Assembly: GCA_045105235.1 (NCBI GenBank) | Contig: JBGCDH010000029.1 | Span: 12,781-76,780 of the forward strand | Direction: 5' to 3' | Length of the DNA: 64,000 nt | Origin: GCA-2684655 sp045105235 | Lineage (GTDB): Bacteria > Planctomycetota > UBA1135 > UBA2386 | Position numbers and translations under genes: made by a program | Notes under the pieces: model-generated | Databases searched by the model: none | What the model saw: the letters and a program-made list of their open reading frames with translations, nothing else | What the model was told of the DNA's origin: nothing | In this document: positions 9,179 through 17,543 of the stretch, one piece after another | Position numbering within the stretch: position 1 is the stretch's first letter | Layout of the letters: each line of letters begins with the position of its first letter

Positions 9179-10324
9179 ATGCGTAGACTCCTAGCGTTGT
9201 TTTCGTGCCTCGTGCCGATCTCCGCCCAGACAACCTGGACCGTCGATGCGATGAATGGCCCCGGCTCGAACTTCGCGGACCTGCCAAGCGCGATTGCCGC
9301 ATCCGCCCCCGGCGACGTGATCCAGCTGCGCAGCTACCCGCCAACGGTCGCGATCTACCAAGCCGCGGCCGTGCCGCACGGCCTGACGATCGTCGGAGTC
9401 GGTGGCCGCGCCGCTTTGCAAGGACGAATGGACGCGATCGATCTCGGCCCCAGCGAACACTTGATCCTGCGCAGCCTCCACACCGGCCCGTATCCCAACG
9501 TCACCGGCAACGGCAACGGCCCAACAGGCACCCTGTTTCAACTGTACGTTGTCAACTGCGCGAGCGTGCACCTGCAGGACCTGCAGCACGGCGAAGGTTT
9601 CACCAACGGTCTCGCCTTCTGGATGTTTACCGAATGCGACCTCGTGACGCTGTCGGGATGCTCCTACCGATCCGCCAGCTGGTGGCACAGCATCAGATTG
9701 CGGGATTGCGAACTCGTCGTGATGCAAAACACAACGACCGCAAAGCTGACCCCACAGACTCTGGCGGTCAGAGCGACGCGAACACACCTCACGCTCGTAG
9801 ACAGCCATCTTTTCGGCATGCTGAACGGCCCGTGGGGGCCCGGCGTTCACGCGATCGAATTGAACGATTCAAAACTGGACCTCATCGGAGCCAGTTCGGT
9901 CGTGGGTGAACCAGAGGCCACCAGGACCCACGGCAGCAACCTGTTTCGGATAGGTCCCAACGCGAATATGGGCGCGACGGGCGGCACCGTTGTCTATGAG
10001 GCGCTAACCGGCATGAGCGCCGAAATCGATGGCAACCAGCTGCTCGAGATCGACGTTCACGGCGCGGCCAACGGCATCGGGATCCTTTCGTTTGGCACCC
10101 CGACCCAAACGCCGGTTCCTCTGTGGGGCGCAACCTACTTTCTATCGGCACCCACCGTCACGGTCTTTGCCACAACGCTGCTCGACGGCCACGGCGTGGG
10201 CACATGGCAGACGACACTGCCTGCGGGGGTCCCGACAGGCACGAGCCTTTGGCTGCAGACTGCCGTGCTTGACGGCAACGGCGCCTTTGCCTTGACGACG
10301 CCTGCGGTGGTCACCACGCCCTAA
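9179..10324 (+). CDS. Secreted right-handed beta-helix-like protein
   Basis: A 381-residue exported protein. The start at 9179 begins a compact signal peptide (MRRLLALFSCLVPISA before Gln18); the upstream in-frame ATG at 9113 adds an unlikely hydrophilic leader. The mature N-terminus reads TTWTVDAMNGPGSNFADL, then PSAIAASAPGDVIQLR, the typical opening of pectin-lyase-like parallel beta-helix proteins, in which successive coils follow (GLTIVGVGG, HLILRSLHTG, LVTLSGCSYR). No lyase catalytic residues stand out. The final 80 residues (VPLWGATYFLSAPTVTVFAT to the end) match the beta-sandwich-like C-terminal module seen on the Kelch and ELWxTDGT proteins. It probably acts as a surface-bound or secreted carbohydrate-interacting scaffold, but this is inference. 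Confidence 0.7.
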   Translation: MRRLLALFSCLVPISAQTTWTVDAMNGPGSNFADLPSAIAASAPGDVIQLRSYPPTVAIYQAAAVPHGLTIVGVGGRAALQGRMDAIDLGPSEHLILRSLHTGPYPNVTGNGNGPTGTLFQLYVVNCASVHLQDLQHGEGFTNGLAFWMFTECDLVTLSGCSYRSASWWHSIRLRDCELVVMQNTTTAKLTPQTLAVRATRTHLTLVDSHLFGMLNGPWGPGVHAIELNDSKLDLIGASSVVGEPEATRTHGSNLFRIGPNANMGATGGTVVYEALTGMSAEIDGNQLLEIDVHGAANGIGILSFGTPTQTPVPLWGATYFLSAPTVTVFATTLLDGHGVGTWQTTLPAGVPTGTSLWLQTAVLDGNGAFALTTPAVVTTP

Positions 10325-10370
10325 TGGCGTGAGGCAGAAGGCTAGGGCCGCCTTCGGCGGCGGCACGGTG

Positions 10371-10428
10371 CGTCGCTGGCGCCACAGCGTAAGCAGCCAC
10401 CTACCCCCCAGCGGTCAAGCCAGCGACG
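10371..10428. other. Inverted repeat in the leader of the Kelch gene
   Basis: CGTCGCTGGC at 10371-10380 is the exact reverse complement of GCCAGCGACG at 10419-10428, giving a 10-bp stem around a 38-base loop. A second small hairpin, GCCGCC-TTC-GGCGGC, lies just upstream at 10347-10361, shortly after the stop at 10324. The upstream one could end transcription of the previous gene; the long one could be a structured leader or protein-binding palindrome. Confidence 0.35.
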
Positions 10429-10538
10429 TGGCATCCACCACGCAGCGAGCTGAGGATCCCCGCCGCCGAGGCAACAGGCGCTCGCGTTCTCGCACCTTTT
10501 CGACATACGCTGATGGCTCTGCAACACACCGCACCCCC

Positions 10539-11963
10539 ATGCGCACCATGACAACACTTCTCAAGCTCGCCGCTCTCACTAGCCTCGCTGCCACCGCCAG
10601 CGCGCAATCCTTCAGCTGGACGTTGGCGACGCCCGCGACGCTACCCTCAGCCCGCGAACGCGCGGCGAGTGGCACTGACGGCGTCAGCTACTACATGTAC
10701 GGTGGCCAAAACGGCACCAACGTCACGGGCCTCGACGAACTCTGGTCGTTCGACGGAACCAACTGGACGCTGTTGACGGGGACAGGCACTGGCCCCGGCA
10801 CGCGCACCGGCGCCACTGCCGGCTACGACCTTGCGCGCGGCAAGCTCGTGGTCTTCGGCGGCCTCGAGAGCTTCACGACCAGCGTCCGCCTCAACGACAC
10901 CTGGGAGTGGGACGCGACCAACGGCTGGGTCAACGTAACGCCGGCCGCAGGTTCGCCGGACGGACGCTGGCTGACAAACAACGGCGTCTACGTGCCAGGC
11001 TTTGGCTTGGTGTTCCATGGCGGCAACGCCGCGGACGCCAGCGGGACGACCTACAAGAGCAACGAGACCTGGGCATGGGTCGGGGGCGCTTGGGTTCTGC
11101 TAGCGAGTAGCGGCCCTGCCGTTCAAAACGCGATGATGGAATACCGCACCATGCAGGACGACCTGATCCTGCACGGCGGCGTGACCGAAAACCCAACCAC
11201 GGGAGCCAACGAGTTCAATGGTGACACCTGGCGCTACGACTTCGCGACCGGCACCTGGGCACAGCTGACCACCGGTGGAACGACGCCCTTCAACAGCGCC
11301 AACGCGACACAGGGCCTGTTCGCCTCGATGTCGTACTACAACCCGCTCACGAGCAATGTAATCGTGCACGGCGGCAACGGCGGCAGCAGCAGCACCACGA
11401 CGTGGCAGTTTGACGGCACGGACTGGACCGAGATCACGACCAACGGCGTCGGCTGCCGCAACGGCGGCATGCACTGGATCAGCGCGCTCAATGCGGCCGT
11501 ATACGGCCCGTGCAACGAGACCAACGGCGCGAGAAACCGCACCCGCACCCACGGCCCCCAAACGCTGGCGATGGTCAGTTCCTACGGTTCCGGCTGCAGC
11601 GGCCTGGCCGGCACGACACTGACGCTCGCAGCGGACAATGACCCATGGGTCGGAGTCACCTTTGGCGCCACGTGCACCAACATGAGCGCGGCGGCGCCGA
11701 TCAAGCTCGCCGTCTGGGGCCTCGGCACGGCCGCGACGCCGATCACCGGTGTTTTGGGCGCAGGGCCCGGCTGCACCCTGCTCAACACGGCAGGAACGAT
11801 CCAGGCAACCGTTGCCGCGGCAACGAGCTTCACGGTTTCGCTCGCGATCCCTGCGGACCCAGCCCTGACGGGCTTCCAGCTCAACCTGCAGGCAGCCGAG
11901 CTCGACGTTGCGCCCGGCAACCTCGCGACCTCCAACGGCATCACGCTGACCATCGGCGGCTAG
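10539..11963 (+). CDS. Secreted Kelch-repeat protein with lineage C-terminal module
   Basis: A 474-residue exported protein. I start at the ATG at 10539, which opens a signal peptide ending TASA before Gln; the frame extends further upstream without protein-like sequence. Residues 30-330 are Kelch-type propeller blades with the repeated pattern of a double Gly followed by a Trp/Tyr pair: YYMYGGQNG, LWSFDGTNWTLL, LVVFGGLES, DTWEWDATNGWVNV, LILHGGVTEN, DTWRYDFATGTWAQL and VIVHGGNGG. The last 135 residues start with SSYGSGCSG and run into a two-layer beta module ending SNGITLTIGG, the type found on several other exported proteins here. No catalytic residues are seen; a galactose-oxidase-like Cu site is absent. 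It is likely a surface interaction protein. Confidence 0.8.
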   Translation: MRTMTTLLKLAALTSLAATASAQSFSWTLATPATLPSARERAASGTDGVSYYMYGGQNGTNVTGLDELWSFDGTNWTLLTGTGTGPGTRTGATAGYDLARGKLVVFGGLESFTTSVRLNDTWEWDATNGWVNVTPAAGSPDGRWLTNNGVYVPGFGLVFHGGNAADASGTTYKSNETWAWVGGAWVLLASSGPAVQNAMMEYRTMQDDLILHGGVTENPTTGANEFNGDTWRYDFATGTWAQLTTGGTTPFNSANATQGLFASMSYYNPLTSNVIVHGGNGGSSSTTTWQFDGTDWTEITTNGVGCRNGGMHWISALNAAVYGPCNETNGARNRTRTHGPQTLAMVSSYGSGCSGLAGTTLTLAADNDPWVGVTFGATCTNMSAAAPIKLAVWGLGTAATPITGVLGAGPGCTLLNTAGTIQATVAAATSFTVSLAIPADPALTGFQLNLQAAELDVAPGNLATSNGITLTIGG

Positions 11964-12003
11964 CCGGCAAGCCGGGGCCGCTGGCGATGCGCACCCCGTC
12001 TAC

Positions 12004-12018
12004 CAGATGCACGACACT
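12004..12018 (-). repeat. Dispersed intergenic motif, copy A
   Basis: CAGATGCACGACACT, read on the minus strand as AGTGTCGTGCATCTG. Near-identical copies occur at 22283-22299, 28558-28573 and 44016-44031, always outside intact genes. This copy lies between the Kelch and phosphatase genes. Confidence 0.5.
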
Positions 12019-12173
12019 CGCGCTGAAAGAGAGCGCCGACCTTTCGATAGCTGAGAGGTGCTCCGCAGAAGTCTCGCGCGAAATCGACGTTCGCGCCGGT
12101 GGCCAAGTATCGTCACGTTCCTCGCCGGCGGCCTTTTGCTCCCGGCTGAGCACATGGCACCCCCGGCCACCCG

Positions 12174-14240
12174 ATGATCGCACTCCTCACGCTTCTGCTT
12201 TTCGCCCAGCTGCTGCTCGCCCAAGAGCCGGCTCCCTACGCCTGCGGCCCGTTTTTGCTGCAGCCCGGCTGCGACCAGATGACGGTGGTTGTCGACCACC
12301 CGCAACCGGTTGTCGCCGAACTCATCTACGGGACCGAGGGCGGGCAAGACGAGCAGCGAGTGCCGCACGCCTCGCCGCAGCGTCACCACGTCTTTGCACT
12401 CACAGGCCTCAAGCCCAAGACGGAATACTGGTATCAGGTGCGCACCGGCACGGAACGCTCGTCGGGCAAGCGCAGCTTTCGAACGCTGCCGCAAACGCCA
12501 GATCGCTACGAAGTGATCGTGCTCGGCGATGTCCGCTCGCTGCCACAGCGCTGGCACGCCGTGTCCGAGCGCGTCTTTCAACACGAACAGAATGCCCTGT
12601 TCGTCATTGGCACGGGCGACTACCCGTCAAACGGGAGCAAATACGAGCAGTGGCGCAAACAGTTCTTCGAGCCCGCTCGCAATCTGCTGGCGAACAAACC
12701 GATGTGGCCCGCGATCGGCAACCACGAGATGACGCGTCGCCACGACGACCTGACGCGCCCCGAACCCTCGAAGTACTTCAGCTTGTTTGAGCTTCCCGGC
12801 AACGAACGCTGGTACCGGGTCGAATACCACCTCATGACGCTGCTGGTGGTCGACAGCAACTCGCGCATGTCGCCGGACCACGAGCAATACAACTGGCTAC
12901 GCGAGCAGCTCAGGACCGAACGCAAGCGCTACACGATGGTCGCGTTCCACCACGCCCCCTACACCTCTGGGCCGCACGGCCGGCTAGAACCCGACGCCAC
13001 GCCAAAGGAGTGGCCGCTCGACGAAGCGCGGCGCTTTTTGGTGCCGCTGTTCGAAATGTATGGCGTCGACGTGGTGCTCAACGGCCACGACCATCTCTAC
13101 GAACGATCGGCAAAGGGCGGCATTCCCTACGTCGTTTCCGGAGGCGGCGGCGCCCCTCTCTACAAGGTAAACACGGTCGCCAATCCCTACCAAGTTGTGG
13201 CCAAGTCCACCAACCACTACGTGCGCTTGGCAATCACAAGCGACGCCATCGAACTCAGCGCCGTCGACACGGCCGGCGACGTCTTCGACGCGGCGCGATT
13301 CCCACCGCGCAAGGAGAACCTGACGCGCCGAGCGCATCACATCGCCGCGCGCGTGCAGGATCATTGCCAAGCGGGCACACCGGACCTTGCACAGAAGACT
13401 CTACCGTGCACCTTCACCAACCCGCTCGGCCACGCGATGAAGCTGCAGATCTCCATGCAGGAGGATGAGTGGCAATCCGACCTCGTGACGGCCGATCTGT
13501 TGCCGGGCGCGAGCATCACCGTGGACGTCCCGCTCGCGCCGCAGCCGCAGCCGCCAACAGACCCCTGGCAGCACTACCGAACGGGCTCGTTGAAGGTCGA
13601 CGTTGCCGGCCAAGAAGAAGCTCTACCGATCCGCTTCAGCTTCTCGCGCCGCATCGTCTTGTCCGTGCCAAGGTATCGACTGCGGACGATCGACAACGTG
13701 CAGATCGACGGAGTCGCCACCGAATGGCAAGAGGTCCCTGCGATGCGCATCGGCGAGAAGCAGCCGGTGCCGCGTGGCAAGAAGCACTATGCGGGCGCGG
13801 AGGATTTCGAAGCAGACCTACAGTTGGCCATCGACGGCACCACGCTGCACGTCTTCGTCAACGTACTTGACCCGGACATCGTCGACGACGGCACCGGATC
13901 CTACTTCCTCAACGACTCGTGCAACCTGGTCTTGCGAGCCCCCGAAGGCCAGCCGCAAGCGAAGTCGCCGACCGTGATCGCGTTCGGCGCATCGGGTCGC
14001 TCGAATCGCGACCTGCCCTACCGCGTAACGAAGCGAGACGGCGGCTACTCCATCGAGGCCAGTATCCCCCTCGCGATGACGCCCTTCGCCACGCTGGACA
14101 GCGGCGCACGGGCGGCACAGTTCGAAGTCGTTTTTGTGGACCTCGACACAGGCGAGGGCCCATCCCTGCATCGCCTTTGGACCCAACATCTACGCGCGAA
14201 CGTGGCCGACTATGGCCTGCTCGAATCAGCGCAGCGGTAG
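12174..14240 (+). CDS. Secreted purple acid phosphatase-like metallophosphoesterase with C-terminal CBM9/DOMON-like domain
   Basis: A 688-residue exported enzyme. Residues 1-16 are a very hydrophobic signal peptide ending LLLA before Gln17. Residues 20-105 form the fibronectin III-like N-terminal domain typical of purple acid phosphatases. The catalytic metallophosphatase domain (about 110-380) carries the metal-ligand blocks in order: LGDVRS, GTGDY, GNHEM, HHAPY and NGHDHLYER. It would hydrolyse phosphate mono- or diesters outside the cytoplasm using a two-metal centre. After a linker, residues 505-688 (NVQIDGVATEWQEVP, then DLQLAIDGTTLHVFVNVLD) resemble the CBM9/DOMON-type ligand-binding fold seen in planctomycete exported enzymes. 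The combination suggests phosphate release from a glycan-associated or surface substrate. The start is set by the signal peptide. Confidence 0.85.
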   Translation: MIALLTLLLFAQLLLAQEPAPYACGPFLLQPGCDQMTVVVDHPQPVVAELIYGTEGGQDEQRVPHASPQRHHVFALTGLKPKTEYWYQVRTGTERSSGKRSFRTLPQTPDRYEVIVLGDVRSLPQRWHAVSERVFQHEQNALFVIGTGDYPSNGSKYEQWRKQFFEPARNLLANKPMWPAIGNHEMTRRHDDLTRPEPSKYFSLFELPGNERWYRVEYHLMTLLVVDSNSRMSPDHEQYNWLREQLRTERKRYTMVAFHHAPYTSGPHGRLEPDATPKEWPLDEARRFLVPLFEMYGVDVVLNGHDHLYERSAKGGIPYVVSGGGGAPLYKVNTVANPYQVVAKSTNHYVRLAITSDAIELSAVDTAGDVFDAARFPPRKENLTRRAHHIAARVQDHCQAGTPDLAQKTLPCTFTNPLGHAMKLQISMQEDEWQSDLVTADLLPGASITVDVPLAPQPQPPTDPWQHYRTGSLKVDVAGQEEALPIRFSFSRRIVLSVPRYRLRTIDNVQIDGVATEWQEVPAMRIGEKQPVPRGKKHYAGAEDFEADLQLAIDGTTLHVFVNVLDPDIVDDGTGSYFLNDSCNLVLRAPEGQPQAKSPTVIAFGASGRSNRDLPYRVTKRDGGYSIEASIPLAMTPFATLDSGARAAQFEVVFVDLDTGEGPSLHRLWTQHLRANVADYGLLESAQR

Positions 14241-14284
14241 GTCGTTTCATCCGACACACCCACGCGCAGCATCCGCCCGGGCGA

Positions 14285-14316
14285 TATCCCCTCCGGACGG
14301 TATCCCCTCCGGACGG
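14285..14316. repeat. 16-bp perfect tandem repeat, two copies
   Basis: TATCCCCTCCGGACGG occurs twice back to back in the 174-base spacer before the histidine kinase gene. Each copy contains the palindromic core TCCGGA. This could be a duplicated operator or simple slippage. Confidence 0.8.
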
Positions 14317-14414
14317 TGCAGAGTTATGACTAGATCACCGTAACGACGGCAGATCTCAAGTCGCATGATCTTGGGTCTACTTAGGTTTCAGCCACCCTCA
14401 CGCCAGGAGAACGT

Positions 14415-16529
14415 ATGGCCGAAGCTCGATCCCGATTGCAGCGACTCGCCTATGAAATGGTCGCTGCCCGCAAGCCCAGCAAGACCATATTCGACGCTCT
14501 ATGTGAGCTCGTGCAGGAGATCGTTCCGCACGGCTTGGCGACAGTTATGCGACTCGACCCCGTCGACGGGGTGCTAGTCTTTCGCAATGCCCCGTGCGCG
14601 CCGCCCGAAGCATTGGATGCCCTCGGCCGACTGATTCCAGGCCCCTTGTCAGGCGCATGCGGCACGGCAGTCTACGAACGCCGCCTGGTGGTAATCGAAG
14701 ACACCGACTCGGATCCGCGCTGGGCAACACTCCGTGAGACGGCGCGGCGGTTCAATATTCGCGCATGCTGGTCCATCCCGATATGGATCGACGAAAATGA
14801 AATCGGTGGCACGTTTGCGATCTCGCGGTCGATTCTAGGGCCGCCGAGCGAGGAGCAACGAGACCTGCTGGAATTGCTCGCCTACCTCGGTGGCGTTGTC
14901 TTGCGCGTCGAACGCGCGGAGCAAGATGCCGATGAGCAGCGCTCTTTGCTGAACGCCATTGTCACCGGATCCGAGGACCCCATTTTCGTCAAGGACGAGG
15001 CCGGCCGCTACCAGCTCGTCAACGAAGCCGAAGCGCGACATCGCGGCTTGCCGCAAGCCAAGATCATCGGCAGAACCGACAATGAGCTCTACGCATCCGA
15101 AGAATTCGAGGCCGGCATCGAGGCGGATCGACGCGTCATGGCGACCGGGGAGTCCATTCAACATGAGATCGAAGTCGTCTCACGCGTCGACGGAAACACC
15201 CGACAGTATCTCGTCCGCAAGGACCCCCTCCGCGATGCCGAGGGCAATGTGCGCGGCATCGTCGGCATTGCACGCGACCTGACCGACCGGCGCCAGTCCG
15301 AGCGCGCGATGCAGCAGGCGCAAAAGCTCGAGAGTCTCGGGGTGTTGGCCGGCGGCATTGCACACGACTTCAACAACCTGCTGGTCGGGATCATCGCGAA
15401 CGTCACGATCCTAAAAGAAGATCTCTCGACAGCATCCCCCGAGACCGCCGATAGCATTCGCGACATCCAGCTGGCGGCCACACGCGCGGCGGAACTGACC
15501 AACCAGCTGCTGCAATACGCCGGCAAGCGCACACCCGAGCGCGTGCAGCTCGACGTCGCCGACACGTTTGAGGAGCTACGCCACCTGCTCGGAAGCTCAC
15601 TGTCCAAACGCGTTGCGCTGATCACGCAGTTCGACTCGGACCTGCCCCCTCTGCACGCCGACCCGGTGCAGCTACGACAGGTCTTGATGAACCTTCTCGT
15701 CAACGCGTCCGATGCATACGAAGGCCGCGACGGCCAAGTTCGGATCCGCGCACAGACGCGGCGCGCGTTCCGACCGCAGGGCCAATCGGTCCCGGGGACT
15801 TCGCGGACGATTCCCAACGCCCTGCAACGCTTCGCTGCTGACACGGCGCACCCAAGCAGCCAAGATTGCCCTCACGACTGGATCGAGATCGAAGTCGCAG
15901 ACCAAGGCGCCGGTATGGACGCAGCGACCTGCGACCGCATCTTTGATCCGTTCTTCTCGACCAAGTCACATGGCCGAGGACTCGGGCTCGCCTCGGTTCT
16001 CGGCATTGTCAGCGCTCACGGAGGCTGCATGGAAGTTGCTTCCAAGCCCGGCGAGGGCACCACGTTTCGTGTTTGGCTGCCGGTGGAGGCGGAGGATTCA
16101 CACCGACATGCGCGGCGGCAGCAGCCCAGAGCGACAGTCCAGCGCGGCCGCGTGCTGGTGGTAGAAGACGAACAAACCGTCGGCCGCGCCCTGCATCGCA
16201 TCCTGGACCGAGCCGGCTACGACGTCGTCTGGAAACACAACGGGCAAGAAGGAAGCCGCGCGTTCACCGCCGACAGCAACGGTTTCGACCTCGCCATCCT
16301 CGACGTCCTCATGCCAGGTCTAGACGGGCGCGAACTCGCCAACTCGATTCGCAGCTGCGACAAGCGTCTGCCCATCGTGTTGACCAGCGGACTCTCCGAA
16401 CTCGACGTCACCACCGGCAACAAGTCGCTCGACTATGACGCCTTCTTGGCGAAGCCCTACACCCCGGACGCTGTCCTCACGGCGATCGAACACGCAAAGA
16501 CACAGCGCTCGGACGCGTGCCAGAGCTAG
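14415..16529 (+). CDS. Hybrid sensor histidine kinase: GAF-PAS-HisKA-HATPase-receiver
   Basis: A 704-residue cytoplasmic signalling kinase. The order is a GAF domain (about 20-165), a PAS domain (about 175-290), the dimerisation/phosphoacceptor helix with LGVLAGGIAHDFNNLL (His317), and an ATPase domain with N-box LMNLLVNASDAY, G1 box DQGAGMD and IFDPFFSTKSHGRGLGLASV. A C-terminal receiver follows, with ILDVLMPGLDG (Asp630) and the conserved Lys in FLAKPYTP. It has no membrane segment, so it senses an internal signal through GAF and PAS. About 45 extra residues sit between the N-box and G1 box. AGGAGA at 14405-14410, four bases before the ATG, supports the start. No separate response regulator is adjacent, so phosphate must pass to a distant partner or stay within the attached receiver. 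Confidence 0.9.
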   Translation: MAEARSRLQRLAYEMVAARKPSKTIFDALCELVQEIVPHGLATVMRLDPVDGVLVFRNAPCAPPEALDALGRLIPGPLSGACGTAVYERRLVVIEDTDSDPRWATLRETARRFNIRACWSIPIWIDENEIGGTFAISRSILGPPSEEQRDLLELLAYLGGVVLRVERAEQDADEQRSLLNAIVTGSEDPIFVKDEAGRYQLVNEAEARHRGLPQAKIIGRTDNELYASEEFEAGIEADRRVMATGESIQHEIEVVSRVDGNTRQYLVRKDPLRDAEGNVRGIVGIARDLTDRRQSERAMQQAQKLESLGVLAGGIAHDFNNLLVGIIANVTILKEDLSTASPETADSIRDIQLAATRAAELTNQLLQYAGKRTPERVQLDVADTFEELRHLLGSSLSKRVALITQFDSDLPPLHADPVQLRQVLMNLLVNASDAYEGRDGQVRIRAQTRRAFRPQGQSVPGTSRTIPNALQRFAADTAHPSSQDCPHDWIEIEVADQGAGMDAATCDRIFDPFFSTKSHGRGLGLASVLGIVSAHGGCMEVASKPGEGTTFRVWLPVEAEDSHRHARRQQPRATVQRGRVLVVEDEQTVGRALHRILDRAGYDVVWKHNGQEGSRAFTADSNGFDLAILDVLMPGLDGRELANSIRSCDKRLPIVLTSGLSELDVTTGNKSLDYDAFLAKPYTPDAVLTAIEHAKTQRSDACQS

Positions 16530-16965
16530 GCGCCCCGTAGCGGCTTCGCCCCGGCCGAGCCAACCCCAGGGGCGAGCCGAGCCAAGCCCAGGGCGGCTCA
16601 ACGCCGAGTCCATATCCGTTGTCGATCCGCCACGCTGCTGTCTCCGCTCTCGCTATCATGGTCTGGCGTGCGCCCTCCAGGCCAGTGCGTCAATATGCTC
16701 GAGCAGTACCACTCGGCTTCAGGGTCGCCGGCGAAGTGCCGAGACGGCCACCTATCTTGACGCATGCGTGGCATCCAGGCGCGAAGGTGTGACCTCCCCG
16801 TTGTTTTCGTATACATCAGCCAATGGACTCCGCTTTCGTCAGGCCTGTCCTACAGGGTTGGCGCAGGCAGCATGCGGCTATCGCTCTTTGCGACAGGCGA
16901 TTTGGTAGGCGAACACCACGAGATCTTGCACGCCTCGACACCGTTCAAGGTCCGCACCGTGATCG
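16530..16965. other. Intergenic stretch with a 22-bp tandem repeat
   Basis: These 436 bases follow the histidine kinase. Bases 16554-16575 and 16576-16597 are a 22-bp near-duplicate beginning GCCGAGCCAA and ending in CCCAGGG plus a short tail. The second half has a plus-strand frame (about 16764-17045) whose end reads protein-like (EILHASTPFKVRTVIDAS) and which may be the displaced 5' part of the following secreted-protein remnant. No RNA gene was recognised. Confidence 0.45.
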
Positions 16966-17427
16966 ATGCGTCGCGCGAGCAATCCGTCACAGCTCGAGCT
17001 GATTCGCTCGCGGCCCGACGCAGACGTTGTTTCGCTCGGGTATGAGGTCGCAGCCAGCGGCGCTGCCTTTTCGGATTGGTCCTTCTCAAGGGACTACAGC
17101 GGACGTGGCGTCGTGGCTTTGACGGAAACAGCGGGCCAGAGCGTGACGACCCGGGTGCTGCGCTTGAACGGAATCATGGGGGATCCGGCCGCAGCAACGA
17201 TCCCGCTCAACTTGGGCGCAAGCACGCTCGGCATCGAAGTCGACAACTTTGCCGGCGCCGCCGTGATCATCACGACGGTCGCCGACGGCGGTGGTCAATA
17301 CTCGCTCGACGTGCCCAACAACCCGCTGCTGTTCGGCCAAGTATTCGGCTTCCAATACTTCTGGGCCGACAACACGCCATGCAGCGTTGCCCACACCGAG
17401 GGTCTGGTTGTGACCGTAGGCTCCTGA
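16966..17427 (+). CDS. C-terminal module of an exported protein, probably 5'-damaged
   Basis: A 153-residue frame whose last 90 residues (PLNLGASTLGIEVDNFAG, then GQYSLDVPNNPLLFGQVFGFQYFWAD, HTEGLVVTVG) match the beta-rich C-terminal module of this organism's exported proteins. It has no signal peptide, and a TGA lies in frame only two codons before its first ATG. In the neighbouring frame the preceding 60 residues (from MRLSLFATGDLVGEHHEILH) look protein-like, so a frameshift near 16980 may have split a longer gene. As it stands the product would stay in the cytoplasm and probably not work. Confidence 0.4.
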   Translation: MRRASNPSQLELIRSRPDADVVSLGYEVAASGAAFSDWSFSRDYSGRGVVALTETAGQSVTTRVLRLNGIMGDPAAATIPLNLGASTLGIEVDNFAGAAVIITTVADGGGQYSLDVPNNPLLFGQVFGFQYFWADNTPCSVAHTEGLVVTVGS

Positions 17428-17543
17428 GCCTGCGGTGCTCGCATTGGCCCACTTGGATCGCACTCGCCGAACGGTCCGCCGCCCCACCCCCACTGCCAGC
17501 GATCCTTGCGGAATCGCTGCGCCGACCCGCTAGCGTGACCGTG

